This document shows, one piece after another, positions 10,951 through 21,521 of a stretch of DNA of 64,000 nt. Where the stretch lies: positions 17,954,590-18,018,589 of the forward strand of contig CM038921.1 in assembly GCA_021904315.1 (NCBI GenBank). Reading direction: 5' to 3'. The notes under the pieces were generated by a model. It worked only from the letters and a program-made list of their open reading frames with translations, searched no databases and was not told the DNA's origin. Each line of letters starts with the position of its first letter. The stretch's first letter is position 1. The position numbers and the translations under genes are program-made. The DNA comes from Sphagnum magellanicum. Lineage: Eukaryota > Streptophyta > Sphagnopsida > Sphagnales > Sphagnaceae.

Positions 10951-11907
10951 CACAAAATTAACTGCATTAAAAAATAACCATGACATTTTTTTTTTAATTT
11001 TATGTTTTGCCTTTGGGTTAAGCTTTTTAAAATTCATCCCAAAATGGCACATGTATTTTAATGTGAAAACATAAGAGAACAAGCTTTCTTTATATAGTTT
11101 GTAACATGTGATTTAAAGACAAAGCATATGGGTTAAATCTTTTAGTTGTTCATTAGTTGCAAATTGAGTTACAACTATAGCATTTAAGCGCTCAAAGCAC
11201 GCTAGATCCAAGGGGAAGGCTCCACTCTTTTAGGTTGAAAAAAAACTTGAACCCCTCCTACTAGTGCATCTAGTGCACTAAAAATCGTCAAAAATGGAAT
11301 AAAATTGAAAAAGTTATGGCCCTTCAAAATAAAAGGGGTCAAAAATTCAAAAAAACAAACCACCAAATGCTACAAAGATTGGTTTCCAAACATCAACAAA
11401 ATTCCTTGTATGTTGTTTTGTTGTTGTTAAAGTTCAAAGATGATTTGTAAAACTTCATTCAACACTCTTATAACACTTTAAATCGTTTTAAATGAATAAG
11501 AAATAAAAAAAAGTTATGAGGTTTGAAAGTAGGAGGGGTCCAAAGAGAAAAAAAAAAAACGTGTTTTGTAAGTTGAAAAGTTTATTTCTCTTCTTGTTAT
11601 TTTTTCATTACTCATTTTCCTTTGCATTTCAAAGATGATTTTAGAACTTGAGGTAGCGCTTCCAAAACAATTTAAATCATTCAAAATGAAACACATATGA
11701 TGAAAACATAAATAACCAATGAATATGTATTTTTATTAAATTATAAGTAGTTGTATTATAGTCTAAACATAGTTGAATAGTAATACTTTAGTAATGGTGC
11801 ACTAATGGCCATATTAATTGCATTAATGGGAATCATAATAAAAAACTAATTGCAAATGTATTCCATAGTGGGTGGTGGAAATGTGGATACGTGGCATGAT
11901 CACATGT
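10951..11907. other. Intergenic DNA, no gene recognised
   Basis: AT-rich sequence with homopolymer runs and no coding similarity on either strand. 'cattcaaaatgaaac' and 'cgttttaaatgaat' recur near 11474 and 11670, hinting at an old internal duplication of about 190 bp. Confidence 0.5.
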
Positions 11908-12508
11908 ATGTACATCAAGGACCCGTAGTCGATGCAGCTTTTAGTCGATGTACTAACTATAATCTCCAACTATCTACGTAGATAGTCGACAAGACTATTG
12001 AGCAACGTAGATAGTCGACTAGATTACTGAGCAATAGTCATAATAGACTAGACTACAGAGCAACGGTCATAATCGATTAGACTACCGAGCAACGGTCATA
12101 ATCGACTATTACTCAGTTGTAGTCAGGTCAATAAAAATTCAAAATAAACGTAACTTGCTACTCGTGAGCACAACACACTACAGATTGTTGCGACTCGTGA
12201 GTGCAACACACTACAGACTGTTGCGACTCATGAGCGCAACACACTGCAGACTGTTGTTTACTACACTACACAATTGTTGTCACTAATTTATCATGGATGA
12301 TGGAGTCCCCTGCCCCATCGGTCAACAATCGCTCAGAAGAGGGCTCGCAATGAGTAAACGACAACAGTCTACAGTTGACTAATTCAAGGCCAAAGTAGTC
12401 GACTACATAGTCGATTATAGTCGACTATGTATCTATGGGCTAGAGGATAGATAGTTACAACTACGACTATATGTAAATAAGGACCGACTACGAGTCCCTG
12501 ATGTACAT
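11908..12508. mobile_element. Non-autonomous hAT-type element (MITE) with 8-bp target-site duplication
   Basis: The element runs 11916-12500 (585 bp). Its ends are inverted repeats, CAAGGACCCGTAGTCG on the left and, read inward, CAGGGACTCGTAGTCG on the right, 14 of 16 bases matching. It is flanked by perfect 8-bp direct repeats ATGTACAT at 11908-11915 and 12501-12508. An 8-bp duplication and a CA-x-GGAC terminus are hallmarks of the hAT superfamily. The interior has no ORF of note. It is filled with CGACTA/TAGTCG words in both orientations near the ends and two tandem-repeat blocks in the middle, suggesting dense transposase-binding sites. The exact TSD implies a fairly recent insertion compared with the decayed surroundings. 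Confidence 0.85.
11980..12260. repeat. Two internal tandem-repeat blocks of the hAT-type element
   Basis: Block 1 (about 11985-12115) repeats a unit of about 29-31 bp built on 'gagcaacggtcataatcga' and 'agactac', four times with drift. Block 2 (about 12152-12257) repeats a 33-bp unit, 'gactcgtgagygcaacacac' plus 'tacagactgttgc', three times. Such subterminal arrays are common in hAT passengers and may bind transposase. Confidence 0.8.
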
Positions 12509-13940
12509 TGTACACTAGTTGTAATATAGTTGTTGTTTTAATGACACATTTATAATAGTTCTAAAGTAGTTGCCACATGCAACTACAATGCAACTCCTGA
12601 AAAAATCAAACATGGTTGACTACATATGTATGTATGATGTGTATAAATTATTGTATAAAAGACCCATTTTCAACTCACTTGCAACTATAATACAACTAAC
12701 TGATTTTTTGACATGATAATTTATTTATTAATACACCATATTTCTAAGGGGATAATTGCACAGTAGTTGTAATATCCAAGGAATAATTACATAACAATTG
12801 TATATGATTTATTTTTTTGAGTTTTAGTTGTAGGGTAGTGCGGTTTCGGTGGATGCGATTTTTCATAATGTTTTAAAGTGTTGTTATTCATGTTAGCATG
12901 ATTTTTAATTTTTTAAATCAACACAAAATATTTCAAAAAAGAAAAACAATGTGAAGAACATATTTTGAAACAAATCACATGTTTATTATGTCACATTTTG
13001 TTTTAATGTACAATGAAATCAAACATTTTTGCAATTTGGACCAACAATAGGTAGGAGAAGCTACAATATTTAATCCTAAAGTTTAACTTGCATCACCATT
13101 CGAAATGTAAATGAAGTGTTTCTCTAGAAAAAGACTTTTGGGTCCAACACAACTTGAAAAACAAAGGGCTTGAAAATATAAAAGATTTTGGATTTTGGAA
13201 TAACTAAATTGACACATGACTAAAATTGATAAACACTAACAAAATCACAAGAATTGAATGTGACACACTTGAGACCTTCAAATTGGAAACCTTGAACCTT
13301 CAAATTGGACATAGAAAACCTAACATAATTTTACAAAGAAAAAAATATGACATAAAAAATAAAATAAAATAAACATATGACCTTAAGAAAACACAAAAAA
13401 TGGAAAACACATGATAGCCCACTCATATATGAAAAACATAAAGGTTTTTCGTGAACACCCATTTCATCATTGGAATGTTGCAAAAAATAGAAGTGCATGT
13501 TTCTTAAACCTTTGTGTTACTAATAGCCCATATGCACCTTTACCCTATAACACACCAACAAAAAATAATCAACACACTTTTTTTAAACATGGAAAAATCC
13601 ATAAATATTGAAAACAGCACAAAGTCAAAACAAAAAAACCAATAGATTTTTCAAAATAAGTCAAAGACTTCTTCAAAAAGGTCTTTGTTTTCCATGAGCT
13701 TGTTGTTCTTTTCAATCATAGTAACCTCAAATGTTAGAAAGTTGTTCATGTTTTTAAGGTTCAAGACTTTAATAGGCATAGTCAAAATGAACAAAAATAA
13801 TGTGAAAGAAAAAATAAATAAAACATGGGACAATAACTAGTAACCTTTACTTTGGTTTAAAACACATACTTTGACAACAAGGAACAATGTATTGACAATG
13901 GATTGAATAATAACCCAAATTTGGCACATTAGCATTACGG
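12509..13940. other. Intergenic DNA, no gene recognised
   Basis: 'gttgtaat' and 'caactac' words recur between 12515 and 12800 on both sides of the hAT insertion, so the element probably landed in an older repeat. The rest is AT-rich with A-runs. No frame resembles a known protein. Confidence 0.5.
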
Positions 13941-13949
13941 AGGACAAAT

Positions 13950-15060
13950 GCAAAGCTTGCTAATGTTCATAACAAATGGAGATTGCATAATGATATTCAA
14001 GAATTTCTTGAAACAAGATGATGCAGAAGGTAATTATATCTTCATATGAATTTTGACCATCCTAACAAATAACCCTACAATAATATAAAAGTCATTTCAC
14101 TCTTGCCTTCCCCTCCCATATTTTAAAATCCATGTTATAGTTTTTTTAAGGAACTTTGAGCACCTTCCAAACTCACCTCCATAAAACCATGGTAGATTAT
14201 GACATCATCAATGGCATACTAACATGCCTTTGACATAACATGACCAAATTAGGACCCTTTGAATGGGCATGGTAACTAAAATGGTGACCAAAAAAAATGT
14301 TTGTTAAAGTAATGATCAATGTCGAGAAATTAGACCCTTTTGTTTTCACATAGGCAATTACTTTTTCAAGTAAACCAAATGAATCAAACACAATGTTTAC
14401 TCAATTTGCCATGGCTACACTAATTATGTTGTTCTTCAAATGTCCCCATAGTCACAAGGTCAACTCCCATGAGTTGTTGATGAAGTTGACAACCATGGCA
14501 AAAATGTCATATTTAGCTTGCAACATCCAAAAATGAAAAGGAAATGTACATGTAGCACAAGATGTAAAAGAAGGCAAAACATATTTATCGTTAATTTTGT
14601 CCACAACATCTAAAAGCACTTCATTCTTGAGTTGTCCTTAAAAAGGAAACTAAATAGACTCGCATTGATGTAAAACCAATTGCTTCAACCATGGATTCTT
14701 GATATAAGACAAAGGATTGTATCCTTTAGCAATATATTACACCATATATTCTAGAAAAACTTGTTGCAGAGATTTGTTATAAGGGTGTTGGCTACCAAAA
14801 AACATTGTGATATGAAGTGGTTGCATTGTTTTCATTTTTTTTGCAAACTATATTTGATTAATAGATTCCCACTCTCTACATAAAAAATAACTCTGCCTCC
14901 AACATTCCTATGGATGTTTAATATAAACATGTCTTTCCAACAAACTTGTGTCATAATATTTGTTATAGTCTATAAGCCTTTTTGTTCTTCCCTTGGGTAA
15001 GCATCCTAACATCAACTTGTTATGAAATAGGACTTGACGGAGAATACAACACAAGTTTTG
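13950..15060 (-). pseudogene. hAT transposase relic
   Basis: On the minus strand, fragments in several frames resemble the part of plant hAT transposases that carries the catalytic domain. The clearest piece is at 14197-14391, 'DSFGLLEKVIAYVKTKGSN', followed downstream by 'FGHVMSKAC'-like sequence around 14230 in another frame. The same region of hAT proteins is seen at 43227-43451. Frameshifts and stops interrupt it throughout, so it is a pseudogene. No terminal repeats were found. It could be a relic of an autonomous relative of the hAT-type MITE at 11916, but the sequence does not show that link. Confidence 0.6.
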
Positions 15061-17810
15061 TGGATTGCAAACACTAATTAATTGCAAATCATTAAGAACA
15101 AATAAGGCCCAATAATCAAAGGTGCAATGCTAGGGATACTAGATGTCATGACTAGTGAGGAGTGCCTGAGCTACCTCCATGTCATTGTTGGACGCCTTTT
15201 GAGATCTAATTGGTGTGTTAGTGGAAGATAAAAGGGTAGTTGTATGGTACATTACTAAACAAAATGGACCATCACATTTTTAGTTTTTTAACCATTTTGC
15301 ATATAATTTAAAGCTTTTATTGGATGTCACAAAAAAAGATTCATCTATGTGAGGCTAACACAAAAAGTCTTTCAACAATGAAAGAAACATAACAAAATAA
15401 TGGACAATCAATCTTAGAAGGATTTTTTATGGACTATGTTAGTCCATCTAAATTTGAATATGATTTTTTTTGCTCACAATATGTTTGTACAATGTTTTTG
15501 AAACTTTGGGACATATTGCTTTGAAAGTTGATAAATCTTAAGGTCAAAAAATAAAGTAAGAAAATATCCTATTTGTGAATATATCAAATAATATTCCATT
15601 GAAAAAATTCTAAATGGAAAAATCTTTTTGATATTAACATTGATGATTTTCAAGACCATTCATTAATAATATTCATTAATAATATATATTTTAAAGGAGC
15701 TTAAAATTGTGGCCCAAACTTGGATTTTGAAAAAAATGTTAACTTTAACATCATTTGAACCAATTTGAGAGTTGAACTAATTTACAAGGCTTAAAATTAG
15801 TTCAAAATACAAAGGATGGGGACTTTCAATGGGACTATCAAATGTCATATTTGTTAAACCCTAATGTATTTTAACCTAGAAATAAGAGTTGTAATTATTC
15901 ATGCCATTTTTTGAAATAACTCAACTACATGCACAAAAAAACAAAATAAAATAAAATTGTTCATTAGACCCACAACTACTTTGTAACACTTTCATCATTT
16001 TTCTTTAATGCACGACAAAGAAACATTTACAAGTTATGATTGTAAGACGGTAAGTGAAATTCAATAGTGTCAAGGTTCAAAAACTTTTTGTTGACATTTG
16101 CAAACACCGCAACAAAGAACCATCGATAGTCAAGCCTTTAGGACATCGATTCCATGATGGAGGTTCAATTGGGTCACATTATAAAAATTGAGTAAACCAT
16201 AACTACATGATCCAAAGGTTGATTAAGGTCAATGCAAGGTTGAGCAAACCAAAATGGATGTAATGGTGGCATATTTTGCAATGTGAGCATCGTTTAAATG
16301 GGGTAAATTTGGAGTTATCAATTTAAGGACTTAATTTGAAGTTGTTACTTGAGTATCTATATGATGTAAGTATTTTATATGCATAATATGTAAATTTTAA
16401 AAAGCTATGAACATTTCAAATGAACAATAAGGATTGTATAGTTGACAAAAAATATTATATGGATTTCAAAATGGTTCAATTATTGATACTATGGTTGGCA
16501 AGGACTTAAATTTAGTGAAATAATATATCAATGAAAAAAGTTTCAAAATTCTCACACCATGTCAACTATATGTTATTTTTATGGAGCTTTTTGTCATTAA
16601 AAAACAATTTTTTTTTTACAAAGTTGACATCATGTTGAAAAAACATTTTTTAATGTTAGATTTGTGCACACATGTACAAAATAATGATATCTATGGTGGT
16701 TTGAACATAAGTGGAAAAAAAATGTTTAATTATCCTAGTGTTCAAATAAAAATACAAAGGAAATGCTACCAAATGGATTAAATGGAACTTTTTATCTACC
16801 ATTTTTGGTCCTCTCAACCTTGCACCCACTTATTAATCTCAATGCACATATGGTTGTTTTGCTACAAGTCTTGAGTTGTGATGGGAATGACAATTTCATT
16901 GATAACTACTACTACACCACTATGTGGGTCAATATGGTCCCATTTATGATGTTAATATTGCTCAAGCTTATGGGCATGCCCTCCCCATCAAATTAGGACC
17001 CTTTTACATAAAAAGATCAAAAGAGATTGGAAAAGTGATTTTTTTTTGGATCTACCATATGAATGTTTTTATAAATAATTTATTTGGGTTGACATTTGGT
17101 AACGTAAATAAAATTAGAACACTAAATCTACTAAGTAGGGGAGTGTTAAGGGACAATAGTTATTGTCACTAGATGGTAATACCATCAAATGGTAAAGTAA
17201 ATGTAAGAAAATTCTAGAATGAAAGGTTCCATGACAGTAATATAGTTAATGCAGTGAATTACTTGGTAGAATAACCATAAAATAATTATGGGGAAGAATT
17301 TGAATAAAATAATATTTGGTTGTGGAATTTTTTTAAAATTTAATTCATTTAAAAGGGCAATTGTTTAGTTGCTAGTGATGGTTCCAACCATGTTATAAAG
17401 AGCCACACAACCATTGTTTTTTCGTTGTTTTTTAAAGAATATTCTTTTTAAAAAATTAATATGTCTTTCAAAAAACATTAAAAACATTTAAATCTTTTTT
17501 GATACTATCATGGGTTTCAAACTACCTAATAGGATCCACTACAATATGTAACCATTGCTTATAGAATCCAAAAAAAAAAAAAGATTTTCTTTTCCATTTT
17601 ATGATGTTTAAAAAATGATTACAACAACATTTATATGTTATTTCAACACAATACATTGTCCAATTTGACATGATTTGGATGAGCATTTGGGAGTCATAAG
17701 GACTAACATATAATTGTAACTAATGCTTATGTCCTTTGGAACACTATTAAATAGCTCAAAAATGTTAGAATGACATTGGATTTTTTTGTGATTTTTATTT
17801 TATACTAGTG
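15061..17810. other. Intergenic DNA with one weak coding-like stretch
   Basis: Most of this is AT-rich and featureless. Between about 16570 and 17170 three overlapping + strand frames of 66-82 codons follow one another ('GQYGPIYDVNIAQAYGHALP' at about 16927), as if a longer coding sequence had decayed by frameshifts. I do not recognise the protein. No RNA gene was seen. Confidence 0.35.
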
Positions 17811-17811
17811 T

Positions 17812-17996
17812 GAACCTGGTGCATAATGCACCCGTCGAGTAATAACTGTCACAGAAAACAAAACCCATCAAAAAAAAAAAAACAAACAAACAAACAAAAA
17901 CAAAAACAAAACAAAAAAACAAAGGTCCGGGTAGTGCTTGGAAACTGCTCGAACAGACAGACAGACAGACATGTAGCTTTAATATATAAGATAGTA
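17812..17996. mobile_element. Possible Penelope-like or RTE-like retroelement 3' tail
   Basis: The segment has 'tatactagtgtgaacctggt' at its left, an A/CAAA-rich middle, then 'cagacagacagacagacatg' and 'tttaatatataagatag' at its right. From memory this layout (CTAG-x-GACCCGG-like start, GACA repeats, then TTTATATATAAGATAG) resembles the short ends of retroelement families common in arthropods. Penelope-like elements of arthropod type (Dryad) are known in conifers, which would fit. No reverse transcriptase is present next to it, so the assignment is tentative. Confidence 0.3.
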
Positions 17997-18229
17997 GTTT
18001 AAACGTGTGTAGATGTGTACATGGTTAAAATGTGTTATCTAAACTAATTGGGAAATTTTGGATTTTTTTTTATAAGTTGTAAATTCTTGAATCACTTTGC
18101 AATATATGTTAAGGTTACAAGAATTTTTTTGCTCATCAAGCATGTTTGGAAGTTGGAGCTTGAATTCAATACGTAAGGTTTCAATGTACTTAATTCAATT
18201 ATTTTGGTTGAGGGATTTTCCTAGGTGAC

Positions 18230-19830
18230 GACGGTTATTCATGGACAACATCACTTGAAAACAAAAAGCATGTTTGTTTCGTGAATGAAAAACTTGTAAC
18301 AACTCTTGCTGATAGTGGTTTCAAGGTGTTTAAGAACGATGGCAATGTCTAGTTGCTATGGAAAGATTACACCAAGGCAAGCATAAAGAGTTGAAGAAGT
18401 TTGGCAAACTTTGAGGTGTACACGGATTATGGAAAATCATATTGAAGAAGCTAACAATGTTATGTGTGAAGAGTTATATACTCCACCTCAAAGTCCATTT
18501 ACACTAACTAATGTTGATGCATAAGTTGATGCAATTGTGAGCTTTGTAGCAAGGCAAGCAAGTCTAATGTTTGAGTTACATCAAAAAATTGTGACAGATT
18601 TATTGCATCCATGTTGTAAACCTTTTGCACTTACAACTTCATCTTTGATGCAAAAATTAAAAATAGTCAAGGAACATCCATGTTTTGGTAATAATCAGAG
18701 ATCAATTTGGGAGCCTCCACCATTTGGTAGTAACTTTGTACAAGTAATTGTTGGTGTGGAGGTTGGATTGCAAGTTGACAATGTCAAACAACACAAGGTA
18801 TTTTTTCTAATTTTGTCAAAATTTCTCAGCTAGTTCAATGTTTACCAGTTCAAATGTTTGAAACATACATTGCATTCATCTGTCATTCATTTTGATTTAA
18901 GTTTAATGTATCAAACAAGTCACTAATTAACCTCTTTAAATCAATTATGTTATGGGTCTACAATGATCATGGACCTCATGAACTTTGGCAAAAGGAAAAG
19001 ACTTTTAGGGTTTCAACTAACCGAAAGTTATATTAGGGAGGGGGCCAAAGAGGTGTTTCATGACACTTGGTATGCACAGAAGAGGAGGTGAGACACTTGT
19101 GAACATGTAAAAAGGTATCGTGAATGCTTGAAAATTTCCAAATTAGAACAAATAACTCAAGATGAGTCTCCCCCAAACCCTCCAATTTTAGATGACATTG
19201 GCAATGTTGTGCAGTTTTCAAATAATAGAGAGTAATAGATTAGTGCAAGTTTGGCAAAAAAGATGATATCCTTCACTATCAATGAGTTCAAAAATTTTGG
19301 AACAAGAATCTGGTAGTTAACAATTGAAAAGATGTTGTCACACTCTTTAATAAAGGATTATTTGCCAACCTTCATAATACAAGGCAAAACTATGAGATTG
19401 TTCAAAACATCAAAAAAGGAATGAACACTCATTTGGTGGGCCAATAGGAATCAAAGGTTGTGATGGCTAAGGATATTGTGTGCAGCCTTATTATTTCACA
19501 TGTTATGAATAATGGGAGAGGAATTGCAAGGTTGCTAGGTGTAGATAGGTGGAATATCAAGAAAGGTATGGAGTGCAAAATTTTGTTAGACATTTATAAG
19601 GATGCATTTTGGTTCAATTATAAACGACGCAAGCAGATTGAAGGTCTCCTTGAAAGTTTGAAAGAAATAATGAATAATTAGTAGACTATTAAGTCTACAA
19701 TATCTCCAAATAGAATGGATGTGGCAAGGAGATGGATAGGAGTAAGGCTTTATGGAAGCCACCCAACACATTACATACACACCTTGAAGGTGATGCTTAT
19801 GCCACAATTTGGTTTTTGCAATTTTGTTCC
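18230..19830 (+). pseudogene. DDE-type transposase relic, N-terminal half (unassigned family, relic 1)
   Basis: A series of + strand fragments reads in order as one long decayed protein: a 'SWTTSLENKKHVCFVNE' segment near 18235, 'ELHQKIVTDL' at 18573-18602, 'FGTRIW' near 19296, 'NNGRGIARLLGVDRWNIKK' from 19508, and 'ISPNRMDVARRWIG' from 19702. The last two resemble the DNA-binding-like region that precedes the Cys-rich and DDE parts in a large transposase family I associate with mosses, lycophytes, ferns and gymnosperms. Those later parts are seen in the relics at 36595-38460 and 53445-54617. Several frameshifts and stops interrupt it. Terminal repeats were not found. The link between the three relics is an inference from remembered protein architecture. 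Confidence 0.5.
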
Positions 19831-20365
19831 TCTATAATTTTCATCATAGATTCAAGAATGTACACAATTTAGTGTACCTTTGAACTTCCTTTGATATCAT
19901 AATTCAACTTGATCGATGAAACATGTTTCGTATTCAATATAATCAAATTGATGCAGAAATCAAATTTCCATGCTTAAACATATTCAAATTGTACAATATT
20001 TATTTTAAAGATTTAGACTGATGCAAAAATTTCATCTTTTATTTCTATTGTTTGATTTAGATTTCCATGTTTGGATATATTCAAGTTATATGCAAAATTC
20101 AAGTTGAATGCTTGAATTTGAAAGGCTTGACATTTGTTCCTCAAGTATTTTAACTTTTTTTTAGTCCAAGGCCTCCAACTAACCAATTTGCATATTGGTA
20201 TCACTTCATGCAATGGATATTACATCCTTCTAAGGCCTTAAAGCACTTTGTTGTTTTTGCATTATTTTTTTTTAATATTTACGTATGAGGACCTATGTTC
20301 ATCATCCATAAACTAAGGTGAACCTTAAAAAATTGATAGATAGGATTGAGGGGGGGGGGGTGAAA
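19831..20365. other. Intergenic DNA, no gene recognised
   Basis: AT-rich sequence with two loosely similar stretches ('catgcttaaacatattcaaatt' type words near 19970 and 20070). A G-run followed by an A-run lies at 20349-20370. Confidence 0.5.
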
Positions 20366-20560
20366 AAAAATGAGTAGGTAGTTAATTAGGTATTTGGCTA
20401 TGAAAAAAGCATAGATAGATAGGTAGTTAGGTAGATAGGCAAGTTAGTAGGGTATGTAATTAGTAAGGTAGCTAGGTTAGTAGGGTAGGTGGTTAGTACA
20501 GTAGCTAGGTCGCTAGGTCAATAGCATAACTAGTTATTAGTGTAGCTATGTCAATAGGGG
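20366..20560 (+). repeat. Degenerate GTAG minisatellite
   Basis: Repeated 'gtaggtagttag', 'gatagataggtag', 'ttagtagggta' and 'gtagctagg' words fill about 190 bp. The base unit looks like a 4-bp GTAG/TTAG repeat that has expanded into units of roughly 20 bp ('gtagctaggttagtagggta'). It is related in composition to 10801-10950. Confidence 0.75.
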
Positions 20561-21521
20561 ATAATAAATAAGGTATCAAGGTTGGTGCAGTACTTAGGAG
20601 GGTAGGAAAGTGAGCAGGGTAGCAGGTCAGGTCCAGGGGAAAAACGGCCAAGAACCAAAGAAAAAAAAGAAAAGGGTACAGTGGTCAGCAGCAAAAAGAA
20701 ATGGACTGTGATGAACCCCATCTTGCGCCAAATGAAAAAATGCACCCCATCCAGTGGACAGAACGGCCAACTGATGCATTTGGTGGCTGCTGGTTCACTC
20801 TGCCCCCCATGTTGGTACTTGGTACCTTTACCTTTTTGAGGGAGAGTGGCGATATGAAGCACAAAAAATGTTAGATTTGAACTCACAGAGCCTGATTTAG
20901 TCTAAGCATGGGATATTAGTAACATTATAAACAATTTAAATAAATTTGGTGATTTTTACCATGGTAGACGTCGTGGGTGCTGGTTCACCCAAGGATAATT
21001 ACAACTATGTGGACATATAATGTTGGGGTAACAGAGGAATGAGTCAAATTTGGTTAGAGGCCAGAGAGTAAAGTTAAATTGTTTTCAGAATCCTCATTTT
21101 GTTTTGGCCACTTCGTCATAAATACCTACCTCTAGGAACGTATTGTCTAAATATGGCGACGTCACAGAGATTGCTCTAGATTTGCTTTGTAGCCGCAGCC
21201 GTGCGAAATTTGACCCCCAAAAAAAGGACTATCAGTCACTAGATCTCTTTAAATCTCATGCGTGCTTACGCTTGTCCGGACTGCGGACTCTGCGCAAGTG
21301 ACAGCTTGCACTTATCTGGATCAGACTGCACGGAATTCTGCAGAAATTGTGGCTTTGAAGTCTAGAACTAGGTAAGAAGCTGCTCATCAGGACTGCTGAG
21401 CTCCAAAAATTTGGTGTAAGTTTTATGTGTTTGTTTGAGGCCTTCTGGTGATAAATTGAGAGCGACATTAGAGAAGAAGATTATAGAGGCAGACTTCTTC
21501 ACTCATAACCTGAGGGACAAG
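20561..21521 (+). promoter_or_regulatory. Upstream region of the esterase gene
   Basis: This is the presumed promoter and 5' leader of the gene starting at 21522. A TATA-like 'cataaatac' lies near 21117. From about 21260 the sequence becomes GC-balanced and leader-like. The reading frame of exon 1 stays open upstream to about 21435 but has no in-frame ATG before 21522. A 'aggtaag' near 21369 could be a 5' UTR intron donor. These are weak signals. Confidence 0.35.

Noticed and set aside
21435-21521. N-terminal extension of the esterase in the same frame as exon 1
   Set aside because: There is no ATG in this stretch, and relatives begin shortly before the VLVHGA motif, so the start at 21522 is preferred.
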